Position numbers and translations under genes: made by a program
Part shown: in pieces, positions 6,875 through 9,078 of the stretch
Layout of the letters: the number at the start of each line of letters is the position of its first letter
Numbering within the stretch: position 1 is the first letter of the stretch
Notes under the pieces: generated by a model
Told to the model about the DNA's origin: nothing
The model's database searches: none
Seen by the model: the letters and a program-made list of their open reading frames with translations, nothing else
Source: Clostridiales bacterium
GTDB lineage: Bacteria; Bacillota; Clostridia; Lachnospirales; Lachnospiraceae
DNA length: 9,078 nt
Direction of reading: 5' to 3'
Assembly (NCBI GenBank): GCA_020859965.1
Contig: JAJBVF010000344.1
Location: 1 to 9,078, forward strand

Positions 6875-7783
6875 ATGATAAATACAAAAGTATCGATAGC
6901 GGGTGTTGAATTAAAAAATCCGGTGATGACAGCGTCTGGCACCTTTGGTTCCGGTATGGAATATGGAGAATTTGTCGATCTGAACCGGCTCGGCGGCGTT
7001 GTGACAAAGGGAGTGGCGAATGTTCCGTGGCCCGGGAACCCGACTCCCCGGGTGGCGGAAATCCGCGGAGGGATGATGAATGCGATAGGATTGCAGAATC
7101 CGGGCATAGAGACTTTTTGTTCCCGGGATCTTCCTTTCCTGGCAGATTATGACACCGCTGTAATTGTAAATGTCTGCGGCCACACGACGGAAGAGTATCT
7201 CGATGTGGTAGAGCGTCTCTCAGATGAAAATACAGTGGATCTTCTTGAAATCAATATTTCCTGTCCAAACGTCAAATGTGGTGGGATCTCTTTTGGACAG
7301 AATCCGGATTCAGTGGAAACGATAACAAGTGAGATCAAAAAACATGCGAAGCAGCCGGTAATCATGAAACTCAGCCCCAATGTGACGGACATCTCAGATC
7401 TGGCGCGTGCGGCAGAAGCCGGAGGCGCGGATGCCATCTCCATGATCAATACTCTTACCGGTATGAAGATTGATGTGAACCGCCGCACGTTTGCACTGGC
7501 AAACCGCACCGGAGGTGTGTCTGGTCCGGCAATTCATCCGATTGCTGTGCGTATGGTATATCAGAGCGCACAGGCCGTAAAGATTCCGATCATTGGAATG
7601 GGAGGAATCGCATCTGCGGAAGATGCGCTGGAATTTATACTTGCCGGTGCGACGGCAGTTGCGGTTGGTACTGCCAGCTTCCGGAATCCACATGCCACGA
7701 TCGACGTGATAGAAGGTATTGAGAATTATATGCAGTGCCAGAACATTGATGACATCCGCAGCCTGATCGGGGCAGTGAGATAA
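6875..7783 (+). CDS. pyrD: Dihydroorotate dehydrogenase B, catalytic subunit
   Basis: A 302-residue cytosolic FMN enzyme of class 1B that oxidises dihydroorotate to orotate together with PyrK. Expected motifs in order are MTASGTFGSGMEYG (18-31), GGVVTKGV (40-47), NAIGLQNPG (69-77), INISCPNVKCGG (126-137) with Cys130 the expected catalytic base, KLSPN (165-169), and GMGGIASAEDALEFILAGA (241-259) followed by VAVGTASF for FMN-phosphate binding. Length is normal for the class. Two ATGs are close, at 6869 and 6875. GAGGG at 6863-6867 touches the first but sits 7 bases before the second, so 6875 is taken. The gap to pyrK is 10 bases, in keeping with the two subunits being made together. A frame open upstream to 6590 lies inside pyrK and is not used. 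Confidence 0.96.
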   Translation: MINTKVSIAGVELKNPVMTASGTFGSGMEYGEFVDLNRLGGVVTKGVANVPWPGNPTPRVAEIRGGMMNAIGLQNPGIETFCSRDLPFLADYDTAVIVNVCGHTTEEYLDVVERLSDENTVDLLEINISCPNVKCGGISFGQNPDSVETITSEIKKHAKQPVIMKLSPNVTDISDLARAAEAGGADAISMINTLTGMKIDVNRRTFALANRTGGVSGPAIHPIAVRMVYQSAQAVKIPIIGMGGIASAEDALEFILAGATAVAVGTASFRNPHATIDVIEGIENYMQCQNIDDIRSLIGAVR

Positions 7784-7789
7784 ATACCT

Positions 7790-7818
7790 GAATAACAACA
7801 AAAATACAGGCAACACTC
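7790..7818 (+). promoter_or_regulatory. Putative sigma-F promoter of spoIIR
   Basis: GGCAACACTC at 7809-7818 matches nine of ten positions of the sigma-F -10 consensus as I know it (GGNRANAHTR). GAATA at 7790-7794, 14 bases earlier, matches four of five positions of the -35 consensus (GYWTA). Forespore sigma-F is the known driver of spoIIR in Bacillus, which makes the match meaningful. Transcription would begin near 7824-7826, inside the loop of the hairpin at 7806-7844, about 20 bases before the start codon. The match was found by eye, and the spacing is about one base short of the common 15. Confidence 0.55.
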
Positions 7819-7844
7819 CGAAATAGAAAAAGGAGGTTGCCTGT
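7806..7844 (+). promoter_or_regulatory. Hairpin sequestering the spoIIR ribosome site
   Basis: ACAGGCAAC (7806-7814) pairs perfectly with GTTGCCTGT (7836-7844). After a single bulged A (7815), CTCC (7816-7819) pairs with GGAG (7832-7835). The result is 13 base pairs around a 12-base A-rich loop. The 3' arm contains nearly all of the Shine-Dalgarno AGGAGG (7831-7836) and stops one base before the ATG at 7846, so in a full-length transcript the ribosome site is closed. No T run follows, so it is not a normal terminator. The 5' arm coincides with the putative sigma-F -10 element and would be missing from transcripts started there. Confidence 0.8.
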
Positions 7845-7845
7845 T

Positions 7846-8595
7846 ATGTTTATAAACAAGCGTTTTTATAAGATCGTGAATCCGGTTGAAAGGAAGAAAG
7901 GGAGATGTTTTGAGCGCTGCTGGAGCACACGGATCGTTCTATTGATCCTTGCCGTATTCCTGCATTCATCAGCTGCAGCCATTCAGCATTCGAGTCTACA
8001 GCAGAGGATCGCGGAGAAGGTAGTGCGCTTTCATATATTAGCGAACAGTGACAGTGCGGTGGATCAGAATATAAAGTATGAGGTGCGCGATGCGGTACTC
8101 GCGTGGATATCGGAGGCAATGCCGGAGTATGAGAACCGGATTCTGTCACAGGAAGTTTCTGTTGGCTCTAAGACCGGATCCGCCTTGCTGCCAGAAGAAG
8201 AGCTGACAGATTGGAATGACCGGGATAAGGTGCTGCAATTCCTGTCCGGGAATCTTTCACAGATTGAAGAGGCAGCCAATGATGTGCTCGAAGTACAGGG
8301 AGTATCCTATCACGCATCGGTGGAGCTTACGCAAAGCTATTTTCCGGATCGCACCTATGGGAATTGCACCTTTCCGGCAGGATGGTATGAAGCCCTTCGC
8401 ATCTGCCTGGGAAGTGCAAAAGGCCGGAACTGGTGGTGCCTGATCTATCCCGGTCTTTGCTTCACGGACTGTCTTCACGCTGTGGTAGAGGATGACGAGC
8501 TATCCACATTAGAGGAAATATTGACAGTAGAAGAATATCAAAGCCTTTTGCAATCCCCTGATCAGTGGAAACTGTCTTTTCGGTGGTTTCAGTAA
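7846..8595 (+). CDS. spoIIR: Stage II sporulation protein R
   Basis: A 249-residue forespore signalling protein. In Bacillus, SpoIIR is made in the forespore under sigma-F, exported to the intermembrane space, and triggers SpoIIGA to process pro-sigma-E in the mother cell. A basic N-terminus is followed by one hydrophobic segment (about 28-46, IVLLILAVFLHSSAAA) serving as signal or anchor. The family signatures are VVRFHILANSDS (59-70) with DQNIKYEVRDAVL after it, and FPAGWYEALRI (176-186) leading to NWWCLIYPGLCF (195-206). A less conserved middle (100-150) is normal. ATG 7846 is 9 bases after AGGAGG (7831-7836); the in-frame TTG at 7837 is inside the hairpin arm and is not used. The gene stands 62 bases behind pyrD on the same strand and faces typA. 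Confidence 0.95.
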   Translation: MFINKRFYKIVNPVERKKGRCFERCWSTRIVLLILAVFLHSSAAAIQHSSLQQRIAEKVVRFHILANSDSAVDQNIKYEVRDAVLAWISEAMPEYENRILSQEVSVGSKTGSALLPEEELTDWNDRDKVLQFLSGNLSQIEEAANDVLEVQGVSYHASVELTQSYFPDRTYGNCTFPAGWYEALRICLGSAKGRNWWCLIYPGLCFTDCLHAVVEDDELSTLEEILTVEEYQSLLQSPDQWKLSFRWFQ

Positions 8596-8619
8596 CTATT
8601 ATATTTTCCGCAGATTGAT

Positions 8620-9078
8620 TTAGTTCGTTCTCTTAAAGGAGGCTCTTTTCCTCAAAGTCGGATCCAGTATTTTCTTGCGGATGCGCAGACTCTTCGGTGT
8701 CACTTCGAGCAGCTCATCTGTGTCGATAAATTCCAGTGCCTGTTCCAGACTTAAGATTTTCGGCGGAGTCAGCTTCAGAGCTTCGTCAGAGCCGGACGCA
8801 CGCGTGTTTGTCAGGTGCTTGGTCTTGCAGACATTGAGTTCGATATCTTCCGGCTTCGCACTCTGACCGATGACCATTCCGGAGTAAACTTTTTCGCCCG
8901 GACCGATAAATAATGTGCCGCGATCCTGAGCATTGAAAAGACCGTAAGCGACCGACTCTCCGGTTTCAAAAGCAATCAGCGAGCCAAGATTTCGGTAGGT
9001 CAGGTCTCCTTTGTAAGGACCTTCACCGTCAAAGATGGTATTCATGATGCCATTGCCTTTTGTGTCTGTCAGAAATTC
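8620..9078 (-). CDS. typA: Ribosome-associated GTPase TypA/BipA, C-terminal part
   Basis: The last 152 residues of a translational GTPase of the TypA/BipA family, which binds 70S ribosomes and assists ribosome assembly and stress adaptation. The frame is open to the right edge (EFLTDTKGNGIMNTIFDG), so about three quarters of the protein, including the GTP-binding domain, lies outside. Diagnostic C-terminal segments are present: GSLIAFETGESVAYGLFNAQ, RGTLFIGPGEKVYSGMVIG, TKHLTNTRASGSDEALKL, and LSLEQALEFI followed by EVTPKSLRIRKKIL. The end is the family's usual basic tail (LRKRASFKRTN). Its stop lies 24 bases from that of spoIIR, convergent. The internal ATG at 9045 is not the real start. Confidence 0.96.
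   Translation of the reverse strand, partial: EFLTDTKGNGIMNTIFDGEGPYKGDLTYRNLGSLIAFETGESVAYGLFNAQDRGTLFIGPGEKVYSGMVIGQSAKPEDIELNVCKTKHLTNTRASGSDEALKLTPPKILSLEQALEFIDTDELLEVTPKSLRIRKKILDPTLRKRASFKRTN

Noticed and set aside
7806..7850. The spoIIR leader hairpin as an intrinsic terminator of the pyr genes
   Set aside because: The 3' arm is followed by TATGTTTAT, not a T run, and the arm contains the ribosome site of the next gene. A translational role fits better.
8624..8662. Small GAGG/CCTC hairpin near the end of typA
   Set aside because: It lies within coding sequence for the basic C-terminal tail, is only 4 bp, and has no terminator-type T run on the typA strand.

Overview
The window looks like chromosomal DNA of a spore-forming, Gram-positive anaerobe of the class Clostridia, most likely Lachnospiraceae. 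The evidence is a cdaA-cdaR pair followed by an HPr-like gene, a pyrF(type 2)-pyrK-pyrD(1B) pyrimidine cluster, the sporulation gene spoIIR, strong AGGAGG-type ribosome sites and a mid-range GC content. Family and genus are inferred from gene types and order, without any database search.

Layout. (a) 1-2342, + strand: the 3' part of cdaA (membrane diadenylate cyclase, cut by the left edge), cdaR (YbbR-domain regulator, overlapping cdaA by 11 bases) and a small, divergent HPr-like protein with its active-site His and regulatory Ser intact. This reads as one c-di-AMP operon. (b) 2343-2694: a non-coding stretch of about 350 bases. It holds a promoter-like TATAAT box, a short hairpin, a long imperfect hairpin ending in six T's, and a second promoter-like pair 90-120 bases before the next gene. 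This fits a small RNA or an attenuated leader of unknown type. (c) 2695-4992: a 765-residue membrane protein that joins a WcaJ-like phosphoglycosyl transferase to a family 2 glycosyltransferase. It probably starts a surface polysaccharide and adds a further sugar. (d) 4973-7783: pyrF, pyrK and pyrD, the UMP-synthesis steps from dihydroorotate. The start of pyrF lies inside the end of the glycosyltransferase gene, so the two are probably co-transcribed and translationally coupled. (e) 7784-8595: spoIIR, the forespore signalling protein, preceded by a strong hairpin that buries its ribosome site. (f) 8620-9078, - strand: the C-terminal quarter of typA/bipA, convergent with spoIIR and cut by the right edge.

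The most interesting element is the spoIIR leader. The 5' arm of the hairpin that hides the ribosome site overlaps a good match to a sigma-F -10 element. A transcript reading in from pyrD would contain both arms and fold the site shut. A transcript begun at the putative sigma-F promoter would start in the hairpin loop, lack the 5' arm and leave the site open. That would let a sporulation gene sit directly behind housekeeping genes without being translated in vegetative cells. The second point of interest is the unassigned structured RNA upstream of the glycosyltransferase fusion.
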